Positions 36,628-45,398 of a stretch of DNA of 64,000 nucleotides are shown here, in pieces. Position 1 is the first letter of the stretch. Every line of letters begins with the position of its first letter. The notes below the pieces were generated by a model. That model was not told where the DNA came from, did no database searches, and worked only from the letters and a program-made list of their open reading frames with translations. Origin of the DNA: Sphingomonas sp. JUb134 (GTDB lineage: Bacteria > Pseudomonadota > Alphaproteobacteria > Sphingomonadales > Sphingomonadaceae); the NCBI RefSeq assembly GCF_004341505.2, contig NZ_SLYP02000001.1, forward strand, positions 3,186,501-3,250,500, written 5' to 3'. Position numbers and translations under genes: made by a program.

Positions 36628-37379
36628 CCTCGGCAACCACAACGTCCCTTCCCCCGCCGCGGGTCCTGGTGCGGGTGATCAGCCTGCCCGGCTCGGTCGA
36701 GCGACGCGCGCGCATGGCGGAGCAGCTGGATGCGACCGGCCTCGACTGGCGCTTCTTCGACGGCTGGCGCACGCCGCCGCCGGAGCTTTCCTATGATCCC
36801 GCCCGCGCCCGCATCGCCCGCGGCCGCGTGCTCACGCCCGGCGAACTCGGCTGTTTCGCCAGCCACTGGGCGCTCTGGGCCGACTTCCTGTTCAACAGCG
36901 ATGCCGATCTGCTGCTGGCGCTGGAGGACGATCTCCTGCTCGATCCCGTCTTCTTCCAGCGGCTCGACGCTGCGGTCGCGGCGATGGGGCCGATCGACTA
37001 TCTCCGCCTCTACGCGAAGGTGCCGGCCGGCATCCGCAACGAGGCGCATTTCCTCCACCGCCACATCGCCCGCTTCTCGGGCAAGGCCTATGGCACCCAG
37101 GCCTATCTGCTCACCCGCCGCGGCGCCGCGCGCTTTCGCCGCTCGATCCGCCGCGTGGAGCGTCCGATCGATGACGAGATGGACCGGTTCTGGGCGCACG
37201 GCATGGCGATCCGCGCCGTCTTTCCCTTCCCGGTGATGGAGGTCCAATACGGCTCCACCATCGAGGACACCCGCCGCGTGCTGGAGCCGCTCACCGCTGC
37301 CGAGCGTGCGCGCTCGTTGCTGGTCCGCGGCGTCGAAAAGGCGCGCCGGATCGGCGCCGCCACGTTGCGCGGGGGCTGA
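36624..37379 (+). CDS. Family 25 glycosyltransferase-like protein
   Basis: The 251-residue protein resembles LPS-type GT25 enzymes: V-I-S-L-P-G-S-V-E-R-R at the N-terminus, G-E-L-G-C-F-A-S-H and the acidic L-E-D-D-L-L-L-D-P. Start is GTG 36624, overlapping the previous stop (GTGA). A partner sugar-adding enzyme in the polysaccharide locus; specificity unknown. Confidence 0.85.
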   Translation: MTSATTTSLPPPRVLVRVISLPGSVERRARMAEQLDATGLDWRFFDGWRTPPPELSYDPARARIARGRVLTPGELGCFASHWALWADFLFNSDADLLLALEDDLLLDPVFFQRLDAAVAAMGPIDYLRLYAKVPAGIRNEAHFLHRHIARFSGKAYGTQAYLLTRRGAARFRRSIRRVERPIDDEMDRFWAHGMAIRAVFPFPVMEVQYGSTIEDTRRVLEPLTAAERARSLLVRGVEKARRIGAATLRGG

Positions 37380-37427
37380 GCGCATGCCGCTTCCCCTCCC
37401 CACCGGCACACCGCCGGGAACCTCCTC

Positions 37428-38897
37428 CTGAACACCGCCAGCCTGCCCGGCCCCCGCACCGCTACGCGCACCGGCCTGCTCGCGCGCCTGCGCCGGGCGG
37501 CGCCCTGGGCGGCGGCGGAGAGCCTGTTTTCCGCGGTCGCGACCCTTGCCTCGACGCTGGTGGTGGCACGACTGCTGACCCCGTCCGACTTCGGGCTCGC
37601 CTCGGTCGCCTTCGCCGTGGTCGCGATCGTCCAGTTGCTCGCCTTCGCCGGCATTCCCCAGGCGATGCTCCGCACGCCGCAGCTGTTGCCGCGCCTGAGC
37701 GACCAGCTCTTCTGGGTGCTGCTCGCCCTCGGTGCCTTGGCGACCCTGGTCAGCTGGCTGATCGCCGCCCCCATCGCCCGCTTCTACGGGGCGCCGCTGC
37801 TGCTGTGGCTGATCGGCGTGCAGGCGCTCGACTGCCTGCTCCAGGCGCTGGTGCAGTTCCCGACCGCCTTGCTCACCCGCAAGATGCGCACCCGCAGCCT
37901 TGCCCTGCGCATGCTGTGGTTCAAGCTCGTCAGCATCGCCGGGACGCTCGCCGCAGCCGCCGCCGGCCTCGGCCCCTGGAGCCTGGTCGCCGGCAGCCTG
38001 CTCGGCAGCACCGCCAGCGTCCTCCTCCTGTGGCGCACCCAGCCACGCCGCCCCCGCTGGCGCCGCTTCGACGCGAGCCTCCCGCCGCTGCTGCGCATGG
38101 GCTGGCTGATCATGGCCGAAACGGCGCTGACCGCGCTTTCGGTACGCGGCTTCCTGCTCCTGTTCGGCAAGTTCCACGGGTTGCACGACCTCGGCCTGCT
38201 CAACTTCGCCATGCGGCTGGTCGACGAGCTCGGGGCGATGATCACCGCCTCGGTCGGCCGCGTCTCGCTGAGCTTCTTTGCGACCGCACACCGTGCAGGC
38301 CACGACCTCGCTCGCATCTTCGTGATCGGCACCCACGCGATCACGCTGGCCGTCCTGCCGCTGTTCTTCGGGCTCGCCGCGGTCGCGGGCGATGCCGTTC
38401 CGCTCGTCTTCGGCGCGCGGTGGCAGGCGGCGGTACCGGCGGTGCAACTGCTCGCCGTCTTCTGGGGCCTGCGCATGACGCGGCTTCTCAGCCCTGGCCT
38501 CATGCGCACCCTCGACGTGCAGGGGCCGCTGGTGATGAACGCCGCGATCAGCTTCGGCTTCGCCATGGCGGCCGTGCTGTTCACCCGCGAGCTCGGCTTC
38601 GTCGGCGCCGTCGCCGCGTTCAGCGCGCGGATGCTGGTGACGATCCCCGCCGGTGCCAGCGTGCTCGCCCGGGTCGCCGCGCTGCCCGTCTCGCGCCAGT
38701 TCGCGGCAGTCGCCCGGCCGCTCACGCTCGCGACGATCATGGCCGGCCTCGTGCTGGCCGGCCGCAGCCTCGCGAGCGACTGGCCGCTCGCGCCCCGCCT
38801 CGCCGCGCTCACCGCCGGCGGTGCGCTCCTCTATGCCCTGCTCGTCTGGACCTTCGACCGCACCGCCCTCACCCGCCTCGCCGCGCTACGCGGCTGA
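37428..38897 (+). CDS. Wzx-like flippase (polysaccharide transporter), start unclear
   Basis: The protein has the PST flippase pattern, with A-R-L-L-T-P-S-D-F-G-L after the first helix, and about twelve to fourteen transmembrane helices. The first ATG/GTG/TTG in frame is GTG 37560, but that falls in the middle of the first helix. The frame is open back to 37380 and encodes a credible N-terminus (W-A-A-A-E-S-L-F-S-A-V-A), so translation may start at CTG 37428, or a frameshift may link it to ATG 37384. It would move lipid-linked units to the periplasm for polymerisation. Confidence 0.82.
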   Translation: MNTASLPGPRTATRTGLLARLRRAAPWAAAESLFSAVATLASTLVVARLLTPSDFGLASVAFAVVAIVQLLAFAGIPQAMLRTPQLLPRLSDQLFWVLLALGALATLVSWLIAAPIARFYGAPLLLWLIGVQALDCLLQALVQFPTALLTRKMRTRSLALRMLWFKLVSIAGTLAAAAAGLGPWSLVAGSLLGSTASVLLLWRTQPRRPRWRRFDASLPPLLRMGWLIMAETALTALSVRGFLLLFGKFHGLHDLGLLNFAMRLVDELGAMITASVGRVSLSFFATAHRAGHDLARIFVIGTHAITLAVLPLFFGLAAVAGDAVPLVFGARWQAAVPAVQLLAVFWGLRMTRLLSPGLMRTLDVQGPLVMNAAISFGFAMAAVLFTRELGFVGAVAAFSARMLVTIPAGASVLARVAALPVSRQFAAVARPLTLATIMAGLVLAGRSLASDWPLAPRLAALTAGGALLYALLVWTFDRTALTRLAALRG

Positions 38898-38929
38898 GGA
38901 TGCGGTGTTCGGCTCAGGTGGTCGACGGC

Positions 38930-39610
38930 CTAGTTGCTGCCCGTCGCTGCCGTCTGGCTCACCGGTACAGCCGTATCGGGTGTCGCGACCTGCGGCACCG
39001 CCGGCGCGACGCTGGTCGGCGCGGTCGCCCGGTCCGCCAGGGCGTAGAAGGCCTCGCCCTCCATCTCCAGCAGGCGCACCCGGCCCTCGTTCATCGGCTC
39101 GAGCGAATGGACGAAGGAACGCGGCTTCTTCATCAGCTTGGGGTTCTCGACCACCGTCAGCCCGGCGCGCCGCGCCGCTTCCGCCACGAAGTGCACGCAG
39201 TTGCGGCGATTGAGGCTGTAGCGATGGTCGCCCTTCTCGCCCCACTCCTCCACCAGCCGGAGAATGGCGCCATATTGCGCGTCGGTGAGCATCACCGAGA
39301 AGTGGACGTCGCTGTTCTCGATGTACTTCTGCTTCGTCTCGTCGATCCGCCCCGGCACGGTCCCCATCAGGATGGCGGGTGTGATCGCCTTGGCGGTAAA
39401 GCCATAGCTCAGCTGTACGGGCTCCCCACCGGCATCGGGCGTCCCCTCCAGCACGAAAAACGCGTGCGGGAACTCGTTGCCGAACTCGTGCGACCAGAAG
39501 CTGATGGTGACCCCGGCCCTGGCAGGTGCCGTGAGCCCCAGCGACAACAGCGCGGCCCCCAGAAGGGCCAGGAACGCACGGAGCGTGGGGACGCGGAACC
39601 AGGATGCCAT
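38930..39610 (-). CDS. Exported protein with possible thiol-peptidase fold
   Basis: The 226-residue protein has a signal peptide (to about residue 32). It contains H-A-F-F-V-L-E-G and later L-N-R-R-N-C-V-H-F-V-A-E-A-A, the His-first, Asn-Cys order seen in permuted NlpC/P60-type (PPPDE or LRAT-like) thiol hydrolases. The C-terminal tail is Pro/Thr/Val-rich. I do not recognise a named family. It converges on the flippase gene. Confidence 0.6.
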   Translation of the reverse strand: MASWFRVPTLRAFLALLGAALLSLGLTAPARAGVTISFWSHEFGNEFPHAFFVLEGTPDAGGEPVQLSYGFTAKAITPAILMGTVPGRIDETKQKYIENSDVHFSVMLTDAQYGAILRLVEEWGEKGDHRYSLNRRNCVHFVAEAARRAGLTVVENPKLMKKPRSFVHSLEPMNEGRVRLLEMEGEAFYALADRATAPTSVAPAVPQVATPDTAVPVSQTAATGSN

Positions 39611-39689
39611 GGGCCACACGCTACCGCGCCCGGCGCGCGGGATAAAGCTCCCCCGCACCGGGCGTCGGCTGGTTCCGGTTCGGACTGGC

Positions 39690-39983
39690 TCAGCCCTGAT
39701 TGTCTTCGGCGCGTTTGCGCTCCGCCTCTTCGTCATAGCCCGACGAGGGGGCAGGCAGGCTGCTGCTGTGGATCGGCTGGGTCGACGCGGGCGGGTCGGA
39801 TGCATCCATCGACTCGTCCAGCGCGCGGTCCAATCGAGCATCCTTGCTCTCCGGATTGCGCTGCAGCCGCTCGTTGATCGACTCGTCATGCCCCGCGTCG
39901 CGGCGCGTCTCGCCCGGATCCTCCGGCGCCACCGACATGGTCTCCATGGCCGCCGGGTCGATCGAGTCCTTGTCTCCGCTCAT
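39690..39983 (-). CDS. Small hydrophilic hypothetical protein
   Basis: The 97-residue product is strongly acidic and charged, with many Asp, Glu, Ser and Arg and no hydrophobic core, so it is probably disordered. A GAGAGAG ribosome site precedes ATG 39983. No family recognised. It lies downstream of the Bax-inhibitor gene on the same strand, with a terminator hairpin between them. Confidence 0.55.
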   Translation of the reverse strand: MSGDKDSIDPAAMETMSVAPEDPGETRRDAGHDESINERLQRNPESKDARLDRALDESMDASDPPASTQPIHSSSLPAPSSGYDEEAERKRAEDNQG

Positions 39984-40058
39984 CACTCTCTCCTCGAAAA
40001 CCTTCGAGTCAAAAAACGAGCGGCGGCCCGGCTCGTTCCGGTGGCGCCACGACATCGC

Positions 40059-40090
40059 AAAAGGGGCCCGGCGATCGCTCGCCGAGCCCC
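40059..40090 (-). terminator. Rho-independent terminator of the Bax-inhibitor-1 gene
   Basis: On the minus strand a 12-base stem (GGGGCTCGGCGA with one mismatch) with a four-base loop is followed by TTTT. It lies 28 bases beyond the stop of the Bax-inhibitor gene. Confidence 0.75.
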
Positions 40091-40118
40091 CGAAAGGCTT
40101 CTGCCCTGTGCCGGCCGC

Positions 40119-40859
40119 TTAGTCGCGGCTGCCCAGGAACGAGAGCAGGAACTGGAACATGTTCACGAAGTCGAGGTAGAGCGACAGCGCGCCCATGATC
40201 ACGACCTTGCCCATCATGTCCGTGCCCGCGACATAGGCGTACATGCTCTTGATGCGCTGCGTGTCATAGGCGGTAAGGCCCGCGAACAGCAGCACGCCGA
40301 CCGCGCTGATCACCAGATTGACCGCCGGCGACTGGAACCACAGGTTCAGCAGCGACGCCACGATGATGCCGACCACGCCCATGATCAGGAAGGTGCCGAA
40401 ACCCGACAGGTCCTTCTTGGTGGTGTAGCCCCACAGGCTCAGCGACAGGAACGCAACCGCGGTCGCAAAGAAGGTGATCGCGATCGACGCACCCGTATAG
40501 GCCAGGAAGATCGTCGACATCGACAGGCCCATGATCGCCGCGAACGCCCAGAACAGCGCCTGCGTCGCGCCATAGGACAGGCGCTGGATGCCGAAGCTCA
40601 GCACCATCACGAACGCCAGCGGCGAAAACATGATGAGGTACTTGAGCGGGCCGGGCGACAGGAACACGGCAGCGGCCGGCGAGCTGGTGCCGCCCCACGA
40701 GAACAGCAGCGCGACGATGCCCGTCAGCAGAACGCCCGACGCCATGTAGTTGTACACGGAAAGCATATAGGACCGCAGCCCCGCATCATACGCTTGCGCG
40801 CGCGATGCGGCCGTTGCGAACGGCGCGGCGGTCGTTCGGGGATCCGACCAGTTGGCCAT
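40119..40859 (-). CDS. Bax inhibitor-1/YccA family membrane protein
   Basis: The 246-residue protein has seven transmembrane helices and the family motif Y-D-T-Q-R-I-K near residue 199, where Asp pairs act in pH-gated calcium leak in bacterial homologues. The N-terminal Y-M-L-S-V-Y-N-Y-M is also typical. Start ATG 40859 follows an AGGAG site ten bases upstream. In bacteria the family is linked to membrane protein quality control and ion leakage. Confidence 0.93.
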   Translation of the reverse strand: MANWSDPRTTAAPFATAASRAQAYDAGLRSYMLSVYNYMASGVLLTGIVALLFSWGGTSSPAAAVFLSPGPLKYLIMFSPLAFVMVLSFGIQRLSYGATQALFWAFAAIMGLSMSTIFLAYTGASIAITFFATAVAFLSLSLWGYTTKKDLSGFGTFLIMGVVGIIVASLLNLWFQSPAVNLVISAVGVLLFAGLTAYDTQRIKSMYAYVAGTDMMGKVVIMGALSLYLDFVNMFQFLLSFLGSRD

Positions 40860-40982
40860 CTCGAAAAAACTCCTCTTCACCGGCATGATGCCGGGCATGC
40901 TTTCATATGCCCCTGGACTGTCTGAATTCAAGCCGGGGCCGGGCTGGCCCTCCGGCGCCGGCCGGCGTAGCAACAGTTTGTA

Positions 40983-41516
40983 ATGCACCGCCTGTTCGTC
41001 GCCTTGCGCCCCCCGCCCGAGATTCGCCGGCAACTGCTGGCGCTGATGGAGGGTGTCGAGAACGCGCGCTGGCAGGACGAGGAGCAGCTTCACCTGACCC
41101 TGCGCTTCATCGGCAACGTCGAGCGCCCGGTGGCGGAGGACATCGCCACCGCGCTCGACGGCGTTCGCGCGCCCGCCATGACCCTGCGCCTCCACGGCGT
41201 CGGCTGCTTCGATCGCCGGGGCCGCACCACCGCACTCTGGGCCGGGGTGCATCCGCATGACGCGGTCGCCGCGCTCCACCGCAAGGTCGACCAGGCACTC
41301 GCCCGCGTGGGGCTGCCGCACGAGGGCCGCGCCTTTCACCCCCACATCACCCTGGCGCGCCTGAATGCCGCAACCGGCCCGGCCGATGCCTTTCTGGCGC
41401 GCCACGCCGGGCTTGCGAGCGAACCCTTTTCGCTCACCCACATGCTGCTGTTCGAAAGTACCCTCACCCGCGACGGCGCCAGCTATGAGGCCATTGCCCG
41501 CTACCCGCTCGACTGA
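40983..41516 (+). CDS. thpR: RNA 2',3'-cyclic phosphodiesterase
   Basis: The 177-residue 2H phosphoesterase has both catalytic motifs: H37-L-T39 (H-L-T-L-R-F) and H121-I-T123 (H-P-H-I-T-L-A). It opens 2',3'-cyclic phosphate at RNA ends and can join tRNA halves in vitro. M-H-R-L-F-V-A-L is the typical N-terminus. Divergent from the Bax-inhibitor gene. Confidence 0.94.
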   Translation: MHRLFVALRPPPEIRRQLLALMEGVENARWQDEEQLHLTLRFIGNVERPVAEDIATALDGVRAPAMTLRLHGVGCFDRRGRTTALWAGVHPHDAVAALHRKVDQALARVGLPHEGRAFHPHITLARLNAATGPADAFLARHAGLASEPFSLTHMLLFESTLTRDGASYEAIARYPLD

Positions 41517-41530
41517 ACGGCCCCGCTCGT

Positions 41531-41983
41531 TCAGGACCGCCCAGGCACCCACCCCGGCGGCGCCAGCTCGAAGCCGTCGAAGCGGAACGCCGGCGCGACA
41601 ACGCAGCTGACCAGCGTCCAGCCCGCCTCGGCTTCTGCCGCCTGCCACCAGCCCGCCGGGATCCGCAGCTGCGGCTGTTCGCCCGCCAGCACGTCGCCGC
41701 CCAACGTCCGCCGCTCGACCGCCGCCCCGTCGCTCTCCGCCTGCGACAGCAGCAGCGGCGCGCCCGCATGCCACAGCCACAGCTCGTCCGCATCGACGCG
41801 GTGCCAGTGCGACCGCTCGCCCTTCGCAAGCAGGAACAGGATCGCGGTCGCCGCCCCGCGCGTGCCCTCCGGCTCCGGCGCCCGCCAAGTCTCGCGGTAC
41901 CAGCCGCCCTCCGGATGCGGGGTCAGCTCCAGCGTTGCGACCAGTTCAGCCGCCTCCGCGTCGAGGGAATGGAGAGCAGGCAT
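41531..41983 (-). CDS. DUF985-type cupin protein
   Basis: The 150-residue protein is a small cupin with the family motifs L-T-P-H-P-E-G-G-W-Y-R-E-T, S-H-W-H-R-V-D-A-D-E-L-W-L-W-H and I-P-A-G-W-W-Q. Histidines in the second motif could bind a metal. ATG 41983 is chosen because the upstream extension is not conserved in type. Converges on thpR with 14 bases between. Confidence 0.9.
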   Translation of the reverse strand: MPALHSLDAEAAELVATLELTPHPEGGWYRETWRAPEPEGTRGAATAILFLLAKGERSHWHRVDADELWLWHAGAPLLLSQAESDGAAVERRTLGGDVLAGEQPQLRIPAGWWQAAEAEAGWTLVSCVVAPAFRFDGFELAPPGWVPGRS

Positions 41984-42106
41984 GGGCGACGTCCCCTTGT
42001 ACGAAACCTGAACCGAAACCTGAACGTTACACATCGTTTCGTTCATGAAACTGCCACGTAGAACCTGCGTTTATAGGGTCAGCAATTCGCTAATGGGGAT
42101 TTTCTG

Positions 42107-42418
42107 ATGCGTAACATGGTTCTCGCGCTCACCGCGCTGTCGCTGGCTCTTCCTGTCGCCGCGGTGGTTCCGACCGACCAGGCTTCGGCGCAGTCGCACA
42201 AGCGCTACAAGTATCGCGAGTGGAAGGGTCGTGACGGCCGCCGCTATTGCCGCAAGCCCGATGGCACCACCGGCCTGGTCGTCGGCGGCGTCGCCGGCGC
42301 GCTGGTCGGCCGCACCATCGACACCCGGGGTGACCGCACCGTCGGCACGCTGCTCGGCGCGGCAGCCGGCGCCGTGGCCGGTCGCGAGATCGAGCGCAGC
42401 GGCAGCAAGTGCCGCTAA
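42107..42418 (+). CDS. Glycine-zipper exported protein
   Basis: The 103-residue protein has a signal peptide (to about residue 29, A-S-A-Q) and a basic region, then glycine-zipper helices (G-L-V-V-G-G-V-A-G-A-L-V-G-R and G-T-L-L-G-A-A-A-G-A-V-A-G-R). Such proteins sit in or on the outer membrane; the role is unknown. It has its own terminator just downstream. Confidence 0.85.
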   Translation: MRNMVLALTALSLALPVAAVVPTDQASAQSHKRYKYREWKGRDGRRYCRKPDGTTGLVVGGVAGALVGRTIDTRGDRTVGTLLGAAAGAVAGREIERSGSKCR

Positions 42419-42442
42419 GCCTCGGCTGACTGACGCTACGGA

Positions 42443-42477
42443 CGGGCGGCGGAACGACAGGTTCCGCCGCCCGTTTT
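42443..42477 (+). terminator. Rho-independent terminator
   Basis: A perfect 13-base stem, CGGGCGGCGGAAC with GTTCCGCCGCCCG, encloses GACAG and is followed by TTTT at 42474-42477. It ends the glycine-zipper transcript. Confidence 0.9.
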
Positions 42478-42511
42478 CGTTCGCCTACCCCAAATTGACC
42501 AGGAGCAGCAG

Positions 42512-42937
42512 ATGATCCGCAGCGGTTCGGCACGCTATGAAGGCCTCGGCAAGGACGGCAAGGCCGCCGTTTCCACCCAGTCGGGCGTTCTTTCCGACCA
42601 GCCCTATGGCTTCGGCACCCGCTTCGGCGACGAGCCCGGCACCAATCCGGAAGAACTGATCGCCGCCGCCCATGCCAGCTGCTTCACCATGGCGCTGAGC
42701 TTCGCGCTGGCAAAAGCCGGCTTCAGCGACGGCACGCTGGAGACGACCGCCAAGGTGACGCTCGACAAGGAAGGCGACGGCTTCGCCGTCACCCGCTCCG
42801 ACCTCACGCTCAAGGCGCGCGTCCCCGGCATCGCCGAGGACCAGTTCGAACAGATCGCGCAAGGAGCCAAGGCCGGCTGCCCGATTTCGAAGCTGCTCAG
42901 GGCCGAAATCACGCTGGAACACAGCCTGGAGGCATAG
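42512..42937 (+). CDS. OsmC family peroxiredoxin
   Basis: The 141-residue protein has the two OsmC cysteines, C57 (H-A-S-C-F-T-M) and C123 (A-G-C-P-I-S-K-L-L), and N-P-E-E-L-I-A-A-A. OsmC reduces organic hydroperoxides. It begins 35 bases after the terminator and so has its own promoter. Confidence 0.93.
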   Translation: MIRSGSARYEGLGKDGKAAVSTQSGVLSDQPYGFGTRFGDEPGTNPEELIAAAHASCFTMALSFALAKAGFSDGTLETTAKVTLDKEGDGFAVTRSDLTLKARVPGIAEDQFEQIAQGAKAGCPISKLLRAEITLEHSLEA

Positions 42938-43005
42938 GCCGGGGCGCGGCTGCCGACGCTCTCCTCACGCTTGACAACCCACAGGCGTGGGGTGAGCTTT
43001 CACCC

Positions 43006-44163
43006 ATGCTTAGTCCGGTGTTGCTCCTGCTGGCGCAAGCCGCCGCCCCGCCCCCGCCTGCGGGCGACGTCATCGTCGTCGGCCACCGCGCCGAGCAGGA
43101 ACTGGCGCGTTGCCTGGCCCGCAACTGCCCGCCCGCCGAAGAGGTCGACACATCGCTGGAGGCCTCGGTGGAGCAGTTCGCCGACGGCCGCTACACCGAT
43201 GCCCGCCGCACCCTGCAAACGGCCATCCGGCGCAACCGGAACCACGCCGCCGAGCTGCCGGGACCGGTCTCCAGCCTCTATGCGACTCTCGCGACGGTCG
43301 CGGAGCATGAGGGCGACACCGATCTGTGGCGGACCGCGGCCCGAAACAACGTGCTCGTGTTGCGCCGCCATCTGGGGGAGACGAACCTCGCCACCTTGCG
43401 CGAGGAGCTCAGCTTTGCCGACTCGCTGGTCGGGCTCGGTGCCCCGGGGGCTGCGAATTCCGCCTATCGCACCATTCAGCAGCGTGCAGCCGGGAGCGGC
43501 CATCCAGGCATCGCCGCCGGCGCCGCGTTCCGGCGCGCTTGGCTTGCGCTGCTGCGCGACCGGTTCAAGGAGGCACAGCGTTTCGCCGACGAGGCGGTCA
43601 GCCTGGCCGGTACGGACAATCGCTTGATGGTCGACCTGCGCGAGGTCCTGCGGACGCGGATCGCCATCCGCAAGGGGGACGAGGGGGCGATCGAAGCCCT
43701 GGCGGCGCGGCTGCGCCAGTCCGCCGACGTGCAGCCGCAGCTGCTTTTCGCCCCGCCGCTCGCGAACAACAATCCGCCGGCGCCGCCCTTCGGTGTCCAC
43801 CTCAATCCATGGCACGATTCGCGCATCCGCTTCGCGGACGTCGGATATTGGATCCGCGCCAACGGGCAGACGGCAGAGGTCGAGGTGCTGCGTACCTCCG
43901 GTCTCGACCAGTGGGAGCCCGGCATTCTCCGGCAGGTGCGAGAGCGGCGCTACGTCCCGCTCGAGGCCGAGCCCGGGCACCCCGGCATCTACCGGATCGA
44001 TCGCTTCACCGTCCGCGGCGCGATGGACGTGCCGACCGGAAGCCATCTTCGGCAGCGCATGGGCGACCTCACCGTCCATGTGGTGGACCTGACCGAGACC
44101 GATGCGATGCGAGAGGCGCGTCGCCGGCAGACCGCAGCGGCCTCCGCGGTAAAGGGCGGCTGA
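43006..44163 (+). CDS. Exported hypothetical protein with repeat helices and TonB-like C-terminus
   Basis: The 385-residue protein starts with a hydrophobic segment (M-L-S-P-V-L-L-L-L-A-Q-A-A-A) that could be a signal peptide. Residues about 48-235 are helical and TPR-like (S-V-E-Q-F-A-D-G-R-Y-T-D-A-R-R-T-L). Residues about 275-345 (F-A-D-V-G-Y-W-I-R-A-N-G, then V-E-V-L-R-T-S-G, V-R-E-R-R-Y-V-P) resemble a TonB C-terminal domain. No named family assigned. Confidence 0.65.
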   Translation: MLSPVLLLLAQAAAPPPPAGDVIVVGHRAEQELARCLARNCPPAEEVDTSLEASVEQFADGRYTDARRTLQTAIRRNRNHAAELPGPVSSLYATLATVAEHEGDTDLWRTAARNNVLVLRRHLGETNLATLREELSFADSLVGLGAPGAANSAYRTIQQRAAGSGHPGIAAGAAFRRAWLALLRDRFKEAQRFADEAVSLAGTDNRLMVDLREVLRTRIAIRKGDEGAIEALAARLRQSADVQPQLLFAPPLANNNPPAPPFGVHLNPWHDSRIRFADVGYWIRANGQTAEVEVLRTSGLDQWEPGILRQVRERRYVPLEAEPGHPGIYRIDRFTVRGAMDVPTGSHLRQRMGDLTVHVVDLTETDAMREARRRQTAAASAVKGG

Positions 44164-44216
44164 GGCCCGCGCCCCGCCCTAGTGACGGGCGGGACCAGAG
44201 CCGCTAGCCACCGGCA

Positions 44217-45398
44217 ATGCTGCGCGTGCTGACCCTTTCGACGCTGTTCCCGGACGCGAGCCGCCCCAACTTCGGCGTGTTCGTCGAGAAGCAGACGCTG
44301 GGCCTCGCCGCGCGTCCGGACGTGGACCTGCGCGTGGTCGCGCCGGTGGGCCTCCCGGCCTTCCCGCTCTCCCGCCTCGCCCGCTACGCACCGCTCGCTG
44401 CGCTTCCCTACCAGGAACGGTGGAACGGACTGGAGGTCCACCGTCCCCGCTTCCCCAACCTGCCCGGCACCGCCGGCCGCTGGCACGCCCCCCTGCTCAC
44501 ACGCACCCTCACCCCCCTGCTCACCGACATTCGTGGCGACTTCCCCTTCGACGTGATCGACGCGCAATTCTTCTTCCCCGATGGTCCCGCCGCAGTCGCG
44601 CTCGGCCGCCGCTTCGGCGTGCCCGTCTCGATCAAGGCGCGCGGCGCCGACATCCACCATTGGGGCACCGCCCCGGCCACCGCCGCCCAGGTCCAGGCGG
44701 CCGGCCGCCGCGCCGACGGGCTGCTCGCGGTGTCGCAGGCGATGGCGGACGACATGGTCGCGCTGGGAATGCCGCGCCCGACGGTCCATTCGACCGGCAT
44801 CGACCGCAGCCGCTTCGGCACCCTCCCCCGCGCCGCCGCAAAGACGCAGCTCGGCGTCACCGGCCCGCTGGTAGTGTCGCTCGGCGCACTGATCCCGCGC
44901 AAGGGGCACGCAATCGTCGCCGACGCGGTCGCCAGCCTGCCCGGAGTCACGTTGTGGATCGTCGGCGAAGGCCCGGAGCGCTCGCGTCTGGAGGCGCAAA
45001 TCGCCGGCAGCGGCGCCCGCGACCGCATCCGCCTGCTCGGCGCCGTTCCGCATGAGGAGATGGCGACGGTCCTTGCCGCCGCCGACGTGATGGCGCTCGC
45101 CTCCAGCTCGGAAGGCCTCGCCAATGCCTGGGTGGAGGCGCTCGCCAGCGGCACGCCGATCGTGATTCCCGATGCCGGCGGCGCGCGCGAAGTGGTGACG
45201 GACCCCGCCCCCGGCCGCATCGTCGCCCGCAAACCCGCCGCCTTCGCCGAAGCGATCGCTGCGCTGCTCGCGAACCCGCCCGCCGCCGATGCCGTCCAGG
45301 CGACCGCCGCCCGCTTCAGCTGGGAATCAAACCGCGACGCGCTCTTCGCGCACCTGCAGGCATTGGTGGCGGAAAAGCGCGCTCAGTCGAGCGGGTAG
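44217..45398 (+). CDS. Family 4 glycosyltransferase
   Basis: The 393-residue GT-B enzyme has a Rossmann-type N-terminal domain and the GT4 acceptor/donor motifs V-S-L-G-A-L-I-P-R-K-G-H and S-S-S-E-G-L-A-N-A-W-V-E-A-L-A-S-G-T-P. It may modify a cell-surface glycan. It lies about 5 kb past the polysaccharide block, so a shared role is uncertain. Its 3' end overlaps the Mth938-like gene on the other strand by 16 bases. Confidence 0.9.
   Translation: MLRVLTLSTLFPDASRPNFGVFVEKQTLGLAARPDVDLRVVAPVGLPAFPLSRLARYAPLAALPYQERWNGLEVHRPRFPNLPGTAGRWHAPLLTRTLTPLLTDIRGDFPFDVIDAQFFFPDGPAAVALGRRFGVPVSIKARGADIHHWGTAPATAAQVQAAGRRADGLLAVSQAMADDMVALGMPRPTVHSTGIDRSRFGTLPRAAAKTQLGVTGPLVVSLGALIPRKGHAIVADAVASLPGVTLWIVGEGPERSRLEAQIAGSGARDRIRLLGAVPHEEMATVLAAADVMALASSSEGLANAWVEALASGTPIVIPDAGGAREVVTDPAPGRIVARKPAAFAEAIAALLANPPAADAVQATAARFSWESNRDALFAHLQALVAEKRAQSSG

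Noticed and set aside
44174..44200. Terminator after the 385-residue gene
   Set aside because: A seven-base stem CCCGCCC/GGGCGGG is present, but no T-run follows and it is too weak alone.
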